This document shows positions 44,824 through 59,100 of a DNA stretch of 64,000 bases, piece after piece. The number at the start of each line of letters is the position of its first letter. Positions within the stretch are counted from its first letter, which is position 1. Below the pieces are notes generated by a model. It was given only the letters and a program-made list of their open reading frames with translations. It was not told the origin of the DNA and did no database searches. Origin of the DNA: Nannochloropsis oceanica (Eukaryota > Sar > Eustigmatophyceae > Eustigmatales > Monodopsidaceae); contig CP038117.1 of NCBI GenBank assembly GCA_004519485.1, positions 186,001-250,000 of the forward strand, in the 5' to 3' direction. Position numbers and translations under genes: made by a program.

Positions 44824-47800
44824 CGAGGTGCCGTCAGTGCAAGGGTTGGCCTATTGTTTTTTACCCTTGCCTGTCTTCACGGGCCTACCTGTACATGTGA
44901 ATGGGTTTTTCGAACTTTCTAGTAACCGGAGGGATTTGTGGTGGGGGGACGATATGTCAGGCGATGGCCAAATGCGCGCTGAGTGGAACCACTCTCTCCT
45001 GTGCGAAGTGGCCGTGCCTTGCTACACGCAACTCCTTTCCCTGGCCGCCAAACGTTGTGGGCCTGGGACAGTCTATGAGGCTCTCTGGCCTTTGAAAGGA
45101 AATGGTCCGGCGTGGACTGCCTTGATGGATTCATTTTTTGCTGCGGTGCTGCCCTTGCCCTTGCTGCACACGCTGTTGGGCAAAGCGGGAGGAGGAGGGT
45201 CGTGGGTCTCGGTGCAGGATGCTGTTTTGATTCCTGCGGTGGAGGGACGACGAGAGAAGGAGAAGAAAGGAGGAACACTTGCTGATGCTGTTGCAGGCGG
45301 CGCGTCTTTGAATTTAGAACGAGTTCTGCTAGATGAGGGTTTGCCTGTGATTCACACCTCCCATCCAGGCCTTGAAGACGTGCTGGAATCCCGAAAAGTC
45401 GTGCCTCGTCTCGCCACCCCTGCCTTTGTCCGCGCGCATTTCCGCACTTTTCCTTCCTCTATATCTGCAATTAGCAGCACCAAAACACACCCAGCGCTGC
45501 AAAGACGCGAAGCAGTCCTTCTCCTTCTTCGTTATTGTTTTTCCGACCTCTCTGACCAAGCATTTACCGAATTGGACGGACTGCCCTTCCTCCTCACGGC
45601 CGATCCCAAGGCCGAACCCCGTACCATCGTATTGTTTCAAGGCCTGAGCGATGGACACCACCAGATGGACCAGCAGCAGGTAGTCACACAGCTCCTGACC
45701 TTGGGGTTTCCGGTAGGGCTAGCGTTGCGGGCGTGTAGATTGAGTGGGGGGGACATGGAAAAAGCAATGGCTTATTTGACCGAACAACGAGAAGTGGTGG
45801 AGAAGGCAGGGGAGCCGTTTGAGCTGGGTGAGTTGGTGTTGGGCCTTACGACGAGCACGACCGATGGTAGTAGGAATAATAGTGGAGGAGGGTGGGGAGA
45901 AGGAGAAGGAGAAGGAGAGGGTATGTGTGAGGAAGTAGCGCTCTTTGCGCCCGTGGCCTCTAGACTGTTGCGTTTTGACGAGCTGCCGGACAAGGCCCGC
46001 GCTATTCTGCAAGCACCTAGGGTCCAAAAAGCTTCGAACGTTCGTACTTTCTCTGCCTCGTACCTACCGGTGGTCCTGCGGTACATCCTACCCCACGCCT
46101 GGCGAGACGTGGCGCGGGTGGCTTGGAATGCGCAGGCTGCTGCAAGATCCTCCTCTACGATGACCTCGCTGGCCCCACCCACCTTGGTGTGGTTCTTGCG
46201 CCTGTGGCGGTACCTACTCGCTCACATGCCCGACCTCACCCCATTAGCTGAAGGCCTACCCTTGCTCCCCTGCAACGAAGCGTGTGTCGCCCGTCTCTCC
46301 ACCAAGCTGCCCCTCCTCCTCATCCCTTCTCATTCTACAGCTGTTACAATGGTCTCTTCTGCCCTTCTAAGTAGTCTTCGGACGATGGGCGTCTTGACAG
46401 TGCACCAAGAGCTGGTCGCTGCCATCGGGGAAGCCAAACTAGCGGCGGCCTTGAGGGCTTATGTCCAGCCGTTCCGACGGGCGGGCGTGCTAGCATGCTT
46501 GCGTCTTCTGTTCGCCCAACACCAACAGAAGCAACCACAGATGGACTTTAAGCAGGTCCTGACCAAAGCCCTTGCTCCACAGGCACACGACTCTTTCGAT
46601 GCGTTGCGAGCTTTGCTGGTATCCGAGCCCCTGGCCGAGCTCACCAAAGACGATCTGCTCATGATTTCCTCCTTGCCCATCTTTCCTGTATATGGCACCC
46701 CGGCTGGAAAGAGGTGTTACATGCCCCTGCAGGCTAAGCCTCTGTATCTGCTTGAAGGCATCCCTTCTTGCAAGATTATACTTTTGGAGGGCCTTTTGAC
46801 GACAAGCTTCCTACGCATGCACGACGATGACGTTGAGAGAACCACCACCACCACCAGCAGCGACACCAATGCCGGCAGCATCAGCAGCAGTCGAAGCACC
46901 ACCCACCCCTTGGAGCCAGCTTTGGCCAAGAAATTGGGTGTTCAGACTGTCTCCAAAGTCGCCTTCCTGAAGCAACATTTCTTTCCTTCCTTCGCCACTT
47001 CAGATAGCACCCTCCGTGCCCGTGCCATGCTCGACCTAGTACTCTCAGACCTCCCCTCTCTTACTCAAGTAGACCCCCTTTTCCTCCATGCCCTTCAGCG
47101 GCTTGCATTCCTCCCCAATGTTGCAGGGATCGTTGCCCGTTGTCAAGACATGTATGACCCAGAAGTAGAAGAGCTAGCCCTATTGGTAGGTCCTGATTTT
47201 TTTCCTCGACAAGATTTTGCCACTCCCGAAATTTTGCCTTTGCTCCGTCAGCTTGGGCTTCGCTCTACCCTCCTCTACTCGGACGTGGTCCATATCGCAC
47301 GTTCCACTCACGAATTGGCTGAAAAGCCACTGACGGCAGCTGAGGGATTGATAAGAGCACAGACTTTGTTCAGATTTTTGAATCGGAATGCGGAGCGATT
47401 TTTTGTTCCGGTGCGGGAGCAAGAGGCGGAGGTAGTACGGAGGAAGAAGGCATTATCGGCGGGGCTATTTACCCGGGCACTGAGTTTGTTTGGTGAGGGA
47501 CGGACCGCACGGGAGAAGGCTCGGCAGGATCAGCTGGATGAGGACGAGCGGCAACGTAGAGTGATGGTGGTAGAGCTGAAGGCCATACCTTGGGTACCTG
47601 TGCTGGCCACAAAACCTCTTCCCTTCCTGCCCTGGCGCACTACTGCCAGCAGCAGCAGGGGTAGCAGCACAAGAATCCTGGCTGCGCCGTCGCACGCCCG
47701 GCTGGCAGAAGACATGTGGTATGGCTCTTCCTTGTTCGGGATTATTCCCTCTGAGACGCCAGTGGCCGAAGAGGTCAAGTATGTGTTTGGTTGGAAAAAC

Positions 47801-50155
47801 CCCCTCCCTCCATCGATGGTGGCGCGGCAGCTAGTAGCGATCGCGGAAAGCTTCCATGCTTATGCCGCGACTGTAACTGCTGTGGCTGGTGCCGCCAAAC
47901 AAAGCCAGAAATCAAAGGATGAGAAGAAGGAAGAGGAGGGGAGGGATGACGGGAAGATGGAGAACGATGCTGTACAGGCTATGCAGCAGGTGGTCTCTTC
48001 GGTCATTCCCGTCATCTACCAGAAATTGAGCTTGACGCTACAAAACTCGACTGGAGAGGAGGAGCAATCCGTCCGCAGGTATCTGCATGGGGCACCATGG
48101 GTATTTGTAGGCGACCGTTTTGTGGAAGCAGAGCAGGTGGCCTTCGCGTCCCAAGTTAATGCCACCCCTTATCTCTACAGCGTGCCACCCGACCTAGCCT
48201 GCTTTGCCCCGCTCCTCAAAATGGTGGGTGTCCGGCCTTCTTTTGGCCCGAGTGACTTTGTGCAGGTATTGCACAACATGGCGATGGAAACGGGTGCCAA
48301 GGACAGCAGCAGCGGTAGCAAATTTGCGGCGGGTCACGAGGACGGTGGGACAATGGCGGCAGTGACAGAGCCTGTAGCTTTGAGGCCTTTCCAATTGGAG
48401 CTTGCAATCGCATTGGTGCAGCGCTTGAGTGATGAAGTCATGCAGGTCTCAGATTGGGAATTGTTTGCGCCTGACGAGCAGGGCAAGCTGGCGCGGGCGC
48501 CAGAATTAGTTTATGATGATGCACCGTGGCTCTCGAAGAAGACACAACGCCGGTCTGACATTCGATTTGCACACCCTAAGATCTCTTCGGTCACGGGAGA
48601 GAAGCTTGGCATTCGCTCGGTGCGACGCTTGTTGATGGAAAGCCATGCGGACACGATGGACTTTCGATTGCCTGCAGGGGAGGCAGAGGCGTTCGGGCAG
48701 TCGGAAGCCTTGACTCGTCGCCTTCGGCACATTCTGGAGCTATATCCAGAGAGAGCAGAGATTAGCGAGCTGCTACAGAATGCAGATGATGCGGGAGCAT
48801 CTACTGTGCGGATCTTGTATAGTGAGCGGCAGTACGGCACGTCGTCGCTTTTGGGGCAGAAAATGGCGGGGTGGCAGGGACCAGCGCTTTATTTTTACAA
48901 TGATGCCATGTTCTCCCCACAGGATTTTCAGAACATTGCCCGCATTGGTCAAGGCTCCAAGATGGACAAACAGAACTCTACAGGCCGCTTTGGTTTGGGA
49001 ATGAATGCTGTTTATCACTGTACGGACATGCCTTCTTTTGTCTCGGCGGAGCACCTGGTCATTTTTGATCCACATGTCAAGTTTCTGCCTGGAGCTACGC
49101 GACAGCAACCTGGTATTAAGATTCGGTTTGTCGGCACTGATCTTCTCGCGCACTTTCCTGATCAGTTTGAGCCTTATACCTTGTTTGGCTGTACGTTGCA
49201 GGAGACGTTCCTGGGAACTCTTTTTCGGCTTCCGCTGCGGACGGCCGAGCAGGCGAGGGACTCGGAGATTAGTAAGAGTAGATATGATTCTGCGACGGTC
49301 AAGGAGCTGCTGGCCTCGTTCCAGACCACCATCGCCCGGTTTCTCCTTTTCCTTCGAAGTGTGGATACTATTGAAGTGTATGTTGCGCGTGATAACGGTG
49401 AGGGAGGGCACGAGGGTGTAGAGGATAAAATGACGGAACCGAAGCTGCTCTACCGTGCCAGCCGGCGAATGGAGGCGCGAATGGCCTGGACGGAGGTTTC
49501 GACTTTTATGACGGGCCCTCTGCGCGCTCCCTTGAGTAAGGAAGCATTCTATGCCAAGCTGGCCTCGACTCCCACTGCGCATTTGCCTCGGGTGAAGCAG
49601 CTGATGGAGGTGTGGTATGAGGATGGGAAGATTGATTTTATGGGTCGTGTCCTCTCTTCGAGGATGCTGCGTTTGGACGAATTTTTGGTCTTGGCCGGTC
49701 TGGGGGGAGGGGCAGCATTAGCGATGGCCGTGGATAGGAGCAATCGGCATATGAAGCTCATTCCATTTGGTGGAGTCGCTGCTCATGTGTATACGCGTCA
49801 GGGCCCCCTTCGTATTGAGGATGGACTGGAGGGTAAGAGAAAAGCGGCAAACGTAGATGCACTTGGCCCGCGATGCTTGGTGGAGAACGTACCGAAGCGG
49901 GGGCAGGTGTTCTGTTTTCTCCCCTTACCAGTGGATTCGGGGATGCCGTGTTTTGTGAATGCAAATTTTGAGTTATCAAGCAACCGTCGCGATATCTGGG
50001 CTAATGCTGGGGGGGAAATGACGGGAGAGGGGAAGTTGCGGTCGGATTGGAATCAAGCATTGCTTCAGGATGTAGTCGCACCACTGTATATCCAGCTTGT
50101 GCAGCATATGGGTCAGTTGCTGAGTCCTGTTGCTGCTTCTGTCGGTGCGGGGGGG

Positions 50156-50199
<44 letters not shown>

Positions 50200-53100
50200 C
50201 TGCCTGCCCTTGACGTATTACTACAACTTATTTCCTCTCCCTGAGGCCGTACCCACGCATTTCCAGGTTTTGGTCTCCCGATTTTACCAATTAGCGGCGC
50301 CAATGCCCTTGCTGTGGTCGGAGGTGGGAGGAGGGGCGTGGGCTCCATCTCAAACCGCCATGTTGATGAGCATGCCGGACAAGGACAAGGAGGAGGACGA
50401 GGCGGCTCGTGTGGCAGCACGCTTGCGGGACGTGCTCTTGATGCGGGGCTGCTGCGTGGTCTCCGTGCCAATGGTGCTGAAGCGCGTGCTGGTGGCAGAG
50501 GAGTGCTGTTATAACGAAGTGAGCCCACAGCTTGTCCGGCAGCTGGTACGGGAAGCCCGAGGCATGGGTAGTGCTACAAGCATAGGAGGCCGTCAATCAT
50601 TCATGGGGCCTTGGCCTGCTTCACAAGAGGATGCGCAATTCTTGTTGGTGTATTGCACGAGCGATTTGTTAGAGAAGGAGGACTTGGCGCCTCTTGATGG
50701 CTTACCTCTCATTCCCCTAGCTGATGGTTCCCTGGGCAATTTTGTATTGTTGTCGTCAGCTGCGGTTAGGGCTTCCGTCACGGATGGTCCGGTGTTACAT
50801 TCCACATACTTCATAGCGGATGACGAGGAGCGACCATTGTTTGAGCATGGACAGCATGTGCTTGTGGTCGAGCGGGAGCGGTTGCTACCCAAGGTAGCAG
50901 CTCTTTTCGACAATGCTGCTTTGATGCGCCCTACCAATGTTGTCCGCCTGGCGCCAGAATACCTGGACAGCCTCCTCTTCGAGCTGTTGCCACCGCCTTT
51001 CGAGGATAAACGGGAAGTGCCTTGGCGCCCCGGGGATGTCGTGGGTGGGCGGGTGGTGCCTGACAGCGAATGGATTTACGGGTTGTGGGCATATCTCACC
51101 AGCTCCCGTGGGTTGTTGGGCAACAACAAGGGAGGATCGAACCAACGCTCCTCTTCTTCTCTGATTTCGTCATCTTCTCCTCTCCGCCGGCTCATACCCA
51201 GGAGTGTCATGCAGGCAGAAAACTTTAGCCTGACCAGCGTTAGCACCATCACTGCAGCGACTGCAACGGTGTTGGACGTCGCCCGCGTGTGTGGCAAATG
51301 GCCTGTGCTCCCCGTCCTCCAAGGACCTGATCTAAAGCCCATGCTCGTCCGCCTCGACTCCTCCCTCCCTCTTCTACACATGACACAAACCCTGCTTCCT
51401 TCCTCCCCCAAGGGTGTTGAAAAGTTGGAACAGGCCTTGGTTAATCTCGGCATCCGAGTGGTGAATCGAAATGTGATTCCTGCTACTGTGGAGTCTATTT
51501 TTGCTGCGCCCGAAAGCCAAGTATTGGTCAAGGGATTGAATATTCTAGGGCTATTACAGACGCTGGCAAAACGCTGCGAGAACCAAGACCTGATCGCTCA
51601 GGTGGGCATGTTGTTTGGCAGCGTGAGCCCGTCGGGTCGACGGGCGTTGCGGGCTTTGTTGGGCGACCGTCGGCAGATTGAAATGCTGCAATGTAAGGAG
51701 ACGGTTTCGTCGTCACCGTCGCCGGGTGGGGTAGAGATGAAATCGATGACAACGGAGGCTGGGGTTCAAATCTTGAGAGCCCTGCCCATTTACGAGTCGT
51801 ACGAAAGCCAGCAGCACTTGAACGATAAGACAAGGAGCAGTAGTAACCCCCCCCCCATGGTGGCATTTTGTGCTTTGAACTCCACTGAACATTGGCTTCC
51901 TCCCGATGGTGTGGACCCACGCTTGCTTGATACAGGTTGCCCGACTTTTATAAAAAGCAATGGACCGGACGACTTGGCGTTGTTAGAGTTTTTGGGATTA
52001 CGGCATATCCCTCTGGATATATTTTATCGGAAGTACGTTTTGGGCGCACTGAAGTCGCTGGAGCCGTCGGTAAGAGATAAAGCAGTCGTTAATATGCTCT
52101 CAGATTTGCCTCGGTTATTGCAGGATGAGGTCACGGACCGAAAGGGCTTTGTGGAGGAGCTGCAATTGACGGCCTTTGTGCCTAATGGTGCTAGACCAGT
52201 CGCGATATTGCGGCGAGCGTGTGATTTGTATGAGCCACTGCAAGGCGGTTTGGAGAATCTGTTGGGACAAGATGCCTTCCCAGCCCCTGCGCTGTGTACT
52301 TCTGAGCTGCTTTCGCGTTTGAGAGGATTGGGGTTGAAGGCTACATTGTCGTTGCAGGGCGTGATAATGAGCGCGAATTCCGTGGGGACATTGGCGGGGG
52401 CAGGGGAGGGGGAACGTGCCGTGAGACGGGGAAAGGACTTGCTCCGGTTTTTGGACCACCATATGGAGGAACTTGCTGAGGATACTATGAGTGCGGAGGG
52501 AGAGCTGTACCTGGGTGGAGAAGAGAAGGGTCAACAAGAGACAGGCGACGACGAGAGTAATGGAAGTGAGTCAGACGATTCGGGCTTCATTACTCTAAAT
52601 GCTTCACGCTGGCGGCCTCGCCTGGCCTTGCCTAAAGCATTCGTGAAAGCACTACGAGCCCCTGCCTGGATTCCTGTACGACAGGCACCATTGCATCCTT
52701 CACTTCCTTGGCCTTCCTCTTCATCTTCTTCCCGCGCTGCTTTGCCTCTTGTCTTGCCCCCTCGTCAAACGCGGCCTCAAGCCGACATGTGGCTTTGCTC
52801 TCTGCGGAAGGGTATCGCCGAAACAGATGTAAGCAGCCCCTTGTTGCGACAGGTTTTGGGTTGGGAAGATGCAATAGACCCGATCACTCTTGCGCATCAA
52901 ATTTTGGGGTTGTCGGCGGCGTTCCAAGGTGGACGAGGAGGACATTTTCGACAAATTTTGAACAAATGCGTCCCGGAAATTTACTCTGCTTTGCAAGAAC
53001 AGCTCGTGCTGATGGAGGAGGATGACGAGCCGAGAACAACACCAACCGTATCAACGATGTCCATGGCACCTACAACAGGACGGCAAAGTCCAACGCCGCG

Positions 53101-56100
53101 CCTGCGTCCGGGACAAGAAGCAGTTCCTGACATTCTAGCAGGCGGCGCGTGGATCTGGGTATCGGACGAATTCCTGCCTACTACGCGTGTTGCCTTTTCC
53201 GCGCCCCTTCACACTCGACCATATCTTGTTCAGGTTCCTTCAGAGCTAGTCACCTCGTATGCACCACTTTTGCGTTTGTTGGGAGTGCGGGAGTCTTTCT
53301 CTCCTTCGGATTTGGCCAAGGCGCTCGAGGCGATGTATCGTTCAGCGGAGCCACGAACGTCTTTATCGCCTGCGGATCTGACCCAAGCATTGGGGCTTTT
53401 ACGAGCTCTGCATAGAACGCCATTTGAAGATCGGCAGCAGGCATTGCATGAGGGGAGTATGGTGGTATATGCACCAGGGGAGGATGGGGTGATGCATCGC
53501 ATGGATGAGCTTTGCTTTGGGGATGCCCCTTGGTTGCTTAATACTATGCAGCAAGGTCAGATCAACCTGAAGTTTGTTCATGCGGGGGTCAAAAATGAAG
53601 TAGCTCGTGGCTTGGGTGCCCGTAGTTTACGTGAGGCTTTATTATCAAATCAGTGCGCTGTGGCCTCTATTCCTTGTGCTCACGCGCAGGAGATCCGTTC
53701 GTTCCTCGCGCCGGCGGCCCGAAGGGCGGAGCAGATGCAACAGCAGAAGGAAGAGGAGGGAGGAGAAGGTGATGTGACGGGGGATTTGGTTTTGCAGGCA
53801 GTCGTTGACCTGTTGGAGTTGGCCGATGATGTGGGATGCCCGGGGGTGGAAATAGTGGTAGACGAGCGCGTGTATGGTCAGGAGAGCTTGCTGCACCCGC
53901 TCTTGGCCGAGGCGCAAGGCCCGGCGTTGGTTGTGTATTTGAAGGACGTGGTGATTGGTTTTGATGACATCATTCGTCTTACCTCTCCCTCGCGGCTCAA
54001 GGACGGACCCATCCTCCGTCCCTACCCTCCGCCTGCATTGAATGAGGATGCTCGTGGTGGTGGTGGTGGTGGTGGTGGTGGTGGTGGAGGAGGATTGGCT
54101 CGTTTCCGTAGCATGAGCGTGAGTGGCCGCAAGTCGCCCTTGCACCAACAGCGGCAGCAACAACAGCAGCAACAACCGCAGCAAGAGGAAGATAAGGCGA
54201 GAGGCTCTTATGGGTGGCCAGTCGCGGGGTTGGGGCTTTTATCCTTGTTTCACTTGACGGATCTTTTGGAGGTATTGAGTGGGGACCAGTTTTTGCTTTT
54301 TGACCCCTGTGGATCTCATCTCGTGTCAGAAGCGAACGTGGAGCGCGTTCAGCGGCAGGAGCAAGAAGAGAAAGAGGCAAGAGAGGAGAAGAAGGAAGAT
54401 GATATTGGGTTGTCGGCTGCTTCTTCGCTTGCGCGGGGAGACGGACTGGTGGAAACGCCCTTGGCCCGACGTTACACTATGGCGGGACAGAATCTCCACC
54501 TGCGTTTCCCGGACCAGTTTTCGCCGTTCATGAGCCTGTCTACATGGAGTGATAGCGTGGAGAGCAGTAGCAGCAGCAATGGGGAGGGCAGTAAGGGCGG
54601 ATCCGCTTTCCATTTCAAGGGCACCGTGATGCGTTGCCCCTTGCGACGGCGGGAGTCGGCCTTGTCTATCCATGTTCCCGGCCTCGACAAGGTGTCTTTG
54701 GCTCTGCCACGTATGTTGGACTCAGTGCCCACATCGCTCTTGTTTAGCTTGAGCCTGGAGAAGGTTATTGCTGCCTTTTGGGCAAAGGACGCTTCCGCTC
54801 CTCAGCCTCTGATGAAAGCCGTGGTCACTGACCCGAACTTAGCTTGCTTGCACAGAGAACGTCGTGCGCTTCTGGAGAACAAGGAATGGGGCAAGTTCAA
54901 GCTAGCTCACTTGTGGAAAGGAGGTGGGAACGCCGCGCCTATGAGCATTCACATGGTGAAGGTGTCGTGCGAGGCTCGAGATCTTCCTTCACGTCAGGAA
55001 CAGTGGCTTCTCCTTGATGCCCTGGCCCACGGTGCCTCACGAGAAGCAGCCTTGTCGGAGCAGTTGAGAAATTGCTTTGGTAAACCGTTGCTTCCCCTCA
55101 TTTCGGCGGCCGCGCGGATGGAGGTTTGTCCACAAGGGACTCCGCTTGGAGGAGAGATGCGCTGGTCGGCTTCGCGCCCTGGACGGGCCTACTCTCTGCT
55201 GGATACTGGGGTGGATCTCGGTCTTCCGTGCCATGTGAATGCGCCATTTTTCTTGTTTGATGCCCTTCGGCCAGTCTTGAACGAGCATGTAGCCCAGGGG
55301 CGGATGATTGGTGGGTATGGGTTTACGGGGGCGATGGTCTGGAGAGGGGAGGGGTTAGATGAATTGTCACGGTGTGTGAAGTGGAATGAGGCGTTGTTAA
55401 GCACGTTGCACGACGAGGTGATGCCATCGTTGATGTCGTCGTTGAAAGAGATAGTGCTGCGGGCGGAGGGGGATGGAAGGGGTTTGTACGAGTATTGGCC
55501 CTTTTTGGGAAAGGTTTCTGAGCGCCTGCAGGGGCGGGTGCGGGCTTCAGCGTTATTTGATCGCTTGGCCAATGGTAATTACTTTTTGTTGGGGAATCAG
55601 TCCGAAGGAGGAGGGGTGGGGCGTGTAGCACCTGGCAAGCACTTTGTGAAGATCGGAGAGGCGTACTTTTTCGACAATGAGCAGGGGAATCCAAAGCTTG
55701 AAGCCCTTGTCCGGCGCCTATTCCCCCTCTTCGATGTCCCCTTTGCTGTGGCCTGTGAGCTGCAAGAGCGCAATTATCCAGTCAAACAAGTGACCCCCGC
55801 CCTTCTCCGACGACAACTTCGCGCAGCCTCCGCCTCCTTCGTCTCGCGTGAAATCGTGTCATCACCTGAACTTGGACTGGACCTCCTTACGTATTGCTTG
55901 AGTGACTGTCATGCAGGACGAGTGGGAGAGGAAGGCATTCGAAATTGCCGTGAGCGCTGGCGAGAACTTGCGAGCCTGCCCTTGCTGCCGTTGGAGGACG
56001 GATCCGTAGGGCGAATCAACCCTTCGAATCGCGCCGATGTCGCGTACATAGTGGCAGATGATGCCCAGAAATCTCTTTTTCCCAACATGCGCGAGTTGTT

Positions 56101-59100
56101 CATTTCCAGTAAGGCGGTGCAAGCGATGGGTAAATTAGTTGACGAGCCTGACTTTCTCTCTGTTCTGGGCCTGGTCAAATTTAGCCCGGAGATCCTCGCT
56201 TCGTACGTCCACACCGTCTTGCCTTCAGAATGGAAGAGTCTTGTCCGTGTGCAAGTGGATTGGGCCCGCGCCCCATACCCGCTGACCCCTCAGTGGCTTC
56301 ACCGTTTTTGGCAGGAGATGCCCTTTAGTCGAGCGGAGGAATTGCTGGCTGCTTGGCCGTTAATTCCTATTTGTAATGGCACCGCAGCTGGATCTTCTCC
56401 CCGACGAGGGGGTGTGGAGTTGGTGACTGGTTCGCTCGCTGTTCATGTTCTACGGCTTTTACCTGATTTTTATGATAATCGTTTGCAGGAGGGTTTAGAG
56501 GATCAAGCAGCTGCAGCGGCTACAGCTTCTGCGATGACAGTGGGAGAGATGGAGGACGAATGGAAAGTGGTACGCGTTCCTTCGGATGTGAGTGGCGTGA
56601 GGAGTCGTCACCGGGGCCACATTCATTTGCACCCGCGAGATATATGCTTGGATGTCAAGGAGCTGGAGGCTTTTTCGCGTGCAACCAAAGAGGCGGTAGA
56701 AGAAGGCATGGTTGTCACCACCACTGATCGTAACGGTTGGCAGCGACGCTCATCGTCCATTTCGAGGACACCTACACCTACTGCTGCATCAGTGACACAT
56801 TCTTTGCCCTCGCAGGACATTGTCGCCCTTGAAGGGGAGGGAGGAGAAAGAGAACGAGAAGGGGGAGGAGACCTAGAAAGGGAGACACCGATAGGGTTGC
56901 TGGTTGATTACGATACAGATGGACTGGAAGCCATGGTGCCTGTCACTCAGGTCGTCCACGGCAATGACGACGACGTGGAGGATGCAGAGGTCGGACCAGC
57001 CACGTCAGTTGCTGGCGATGCTGGTTTTGAGCTTCAAACAGCAGTAGCAGCAGCAACAGCTGTGGCGGTGATGACGGGGCCTGAACACCAAAAACGCCTA
57101 GAGCTGCTTCGACTTTTGAGCCGTGCCCGTGCCCCTATTTTGGAAATGGCTTTCTTCCCCAAGAAAGTAATGGCGGACTTGTTGACGACGGATAATCGTG
57201 AAGTCACGCGTGCAGTCATCTCATGTTTACATACGTTCAAAGAGGGACTGAAACTGACAGAGAACCTCTCAGGTGTGGAGCAAGATCATCTACTACAGCG
57301 GCTTACGAGCTCCAGCCAGGGAGGGAATGTGCCTCTAGCCTTGACGGCGTCGGAGATGGAGAAATTGCGGCAATTACCTCTTTTTGAGACATTGGCGGGG
57401 ACGCGTATTGCCCTTCTAGCTGGTGGTGGGCCGTATGTCATGCTTGATGATCGACGAGCGGGCGAGGACCACTTTTTGGACGAGCTTCTCTCTATCCTCG
57501 AAGTATCCTCTTCCTCCTCTTCCTCCTCCTTGTCGTCGTCTGCACAGGCGACAGGTGTAGGAGGCCTGACGCAACGCACGAGATCCAGTCGCAGTAGCAG
57601 CAGGAGCAATAATATGACAAGCCAGTCGAAAGTCCTTAAACGGAAGCCGGCCCTGGACGATTTGTACAAGGACTTAGGGGTGGCCACCCTGAGAAAAGCG
57701 GAGATCTTGTCTCGGTTTTTGATTCCAGAACTGGCGTCGATGGAGTCGGGATTGCGTGGGCGAGTCTTGGAGTTGATCAAAAGAAGGTGGACCTCTGATG
57801 GGCTTGTCTCGGATACGCCGTTGGTGATTGCATTGAAGGAGGCGAATTTTATCGAGAAAACAAATGGGGAGATGGCGCCGGCGTCTGATTTCCTGGATCC
57901 ACGAAGTGACATTTTGAGGGAGGTTTTTGAGGAGGACCAGTCTGTGTTCCCTCCAGGGGAATTTGGAAGTCCGGCATGGTTATCGATTTTGGGAGACCTG
58001 GGGTTGAAAGCCAAGTGTGATGGGGGCACGTTGTTGGAGTGCGCGAAGAGGATTGAGGCGTTAGCACCTTTGGTGCCGTTGCCGTTTGCGGCAGCGTGTA
58101 AGGCGGCGAAGTTGATGAGGTATTTTGTTTCAGCGGATGGGGAGTTGAGTGGGGATAAAGCTATACAACGCAAGTTGGCGCCAATCCGATGTGTCCCTGT
58201 GGAAAGACCAGGATTGCACATGACGGGCCCGGGGTCGGGTTCAGGGGAGGCGACGGCTGGTGGCTGTGATACAGGTGGAGGGGTGGCAGGAGAAGCTGAT
58301 GTGATCATGGCGCCCAATCGGCAGTATCAACTAGTGAGTTTTGGAGAAGCTGCTCCAGCGAGGGATCGAAATCTTGTATGGTCGGTGATACCTGTTTTAT
58401 TGCCACACCTGGTACCACCGCAGCTTTGCTGGTCAACTTTGGGCTTGTCCTCACCCCCGGCTTGCGAGCCGGTGGTGCAGCATTTGATAAATCTGTGCGA
58501 AGGAGGAATGAAAACAACCACTACGCTACACGCTGATGGCACGTTTGCAGTAGTGCCAGTAGCCGATTCCCGAGAAGGGTCGTTGTTGGACCGGTGGGTG
58601 TATGGCGACTCCCCTGTGGTGGTATTTCAGAGCATATTTAAGTTCCTGGAGGAGCACTGGGATATCATCCCACCACGAAGCAAGTTGGCGCTCAAGGACC
58701 TGCCTTGTGTGCCGGTAGGTAACAGACTGGTGAAAGCTGCACGTTTGTATTTCCGCCTGACTCAGGATCTGGCCCCATTTATGTTTGAAGTCCCGCGGTC
58801 ATTTGGCGCGTACGATACTTTGTTTACTGCTCTTGGGACGCGGGCTAGCCCGTCCCCGCAGGATTATGCATTATTTCTTGCAGAGCTACAGGGAGAGTGT
58901 GGGGATAGCTCGTTGAATCCGAATGAGCTGGAGGCGGTGTTGAAAGTTGTGGTGCTGTTAGCCGAGACCTTGTCAATGCAGCAAGGGAAGGGGGGAGGAA
59001 AGGGAGGAACAGAGGTTGGAAGGGCTGTGGATGACGTGCTCCGTGGTTGGCGCCTTTATTTGCCGGATGACCGGTCGATATTGGTGTCGCTTGATAAGTG

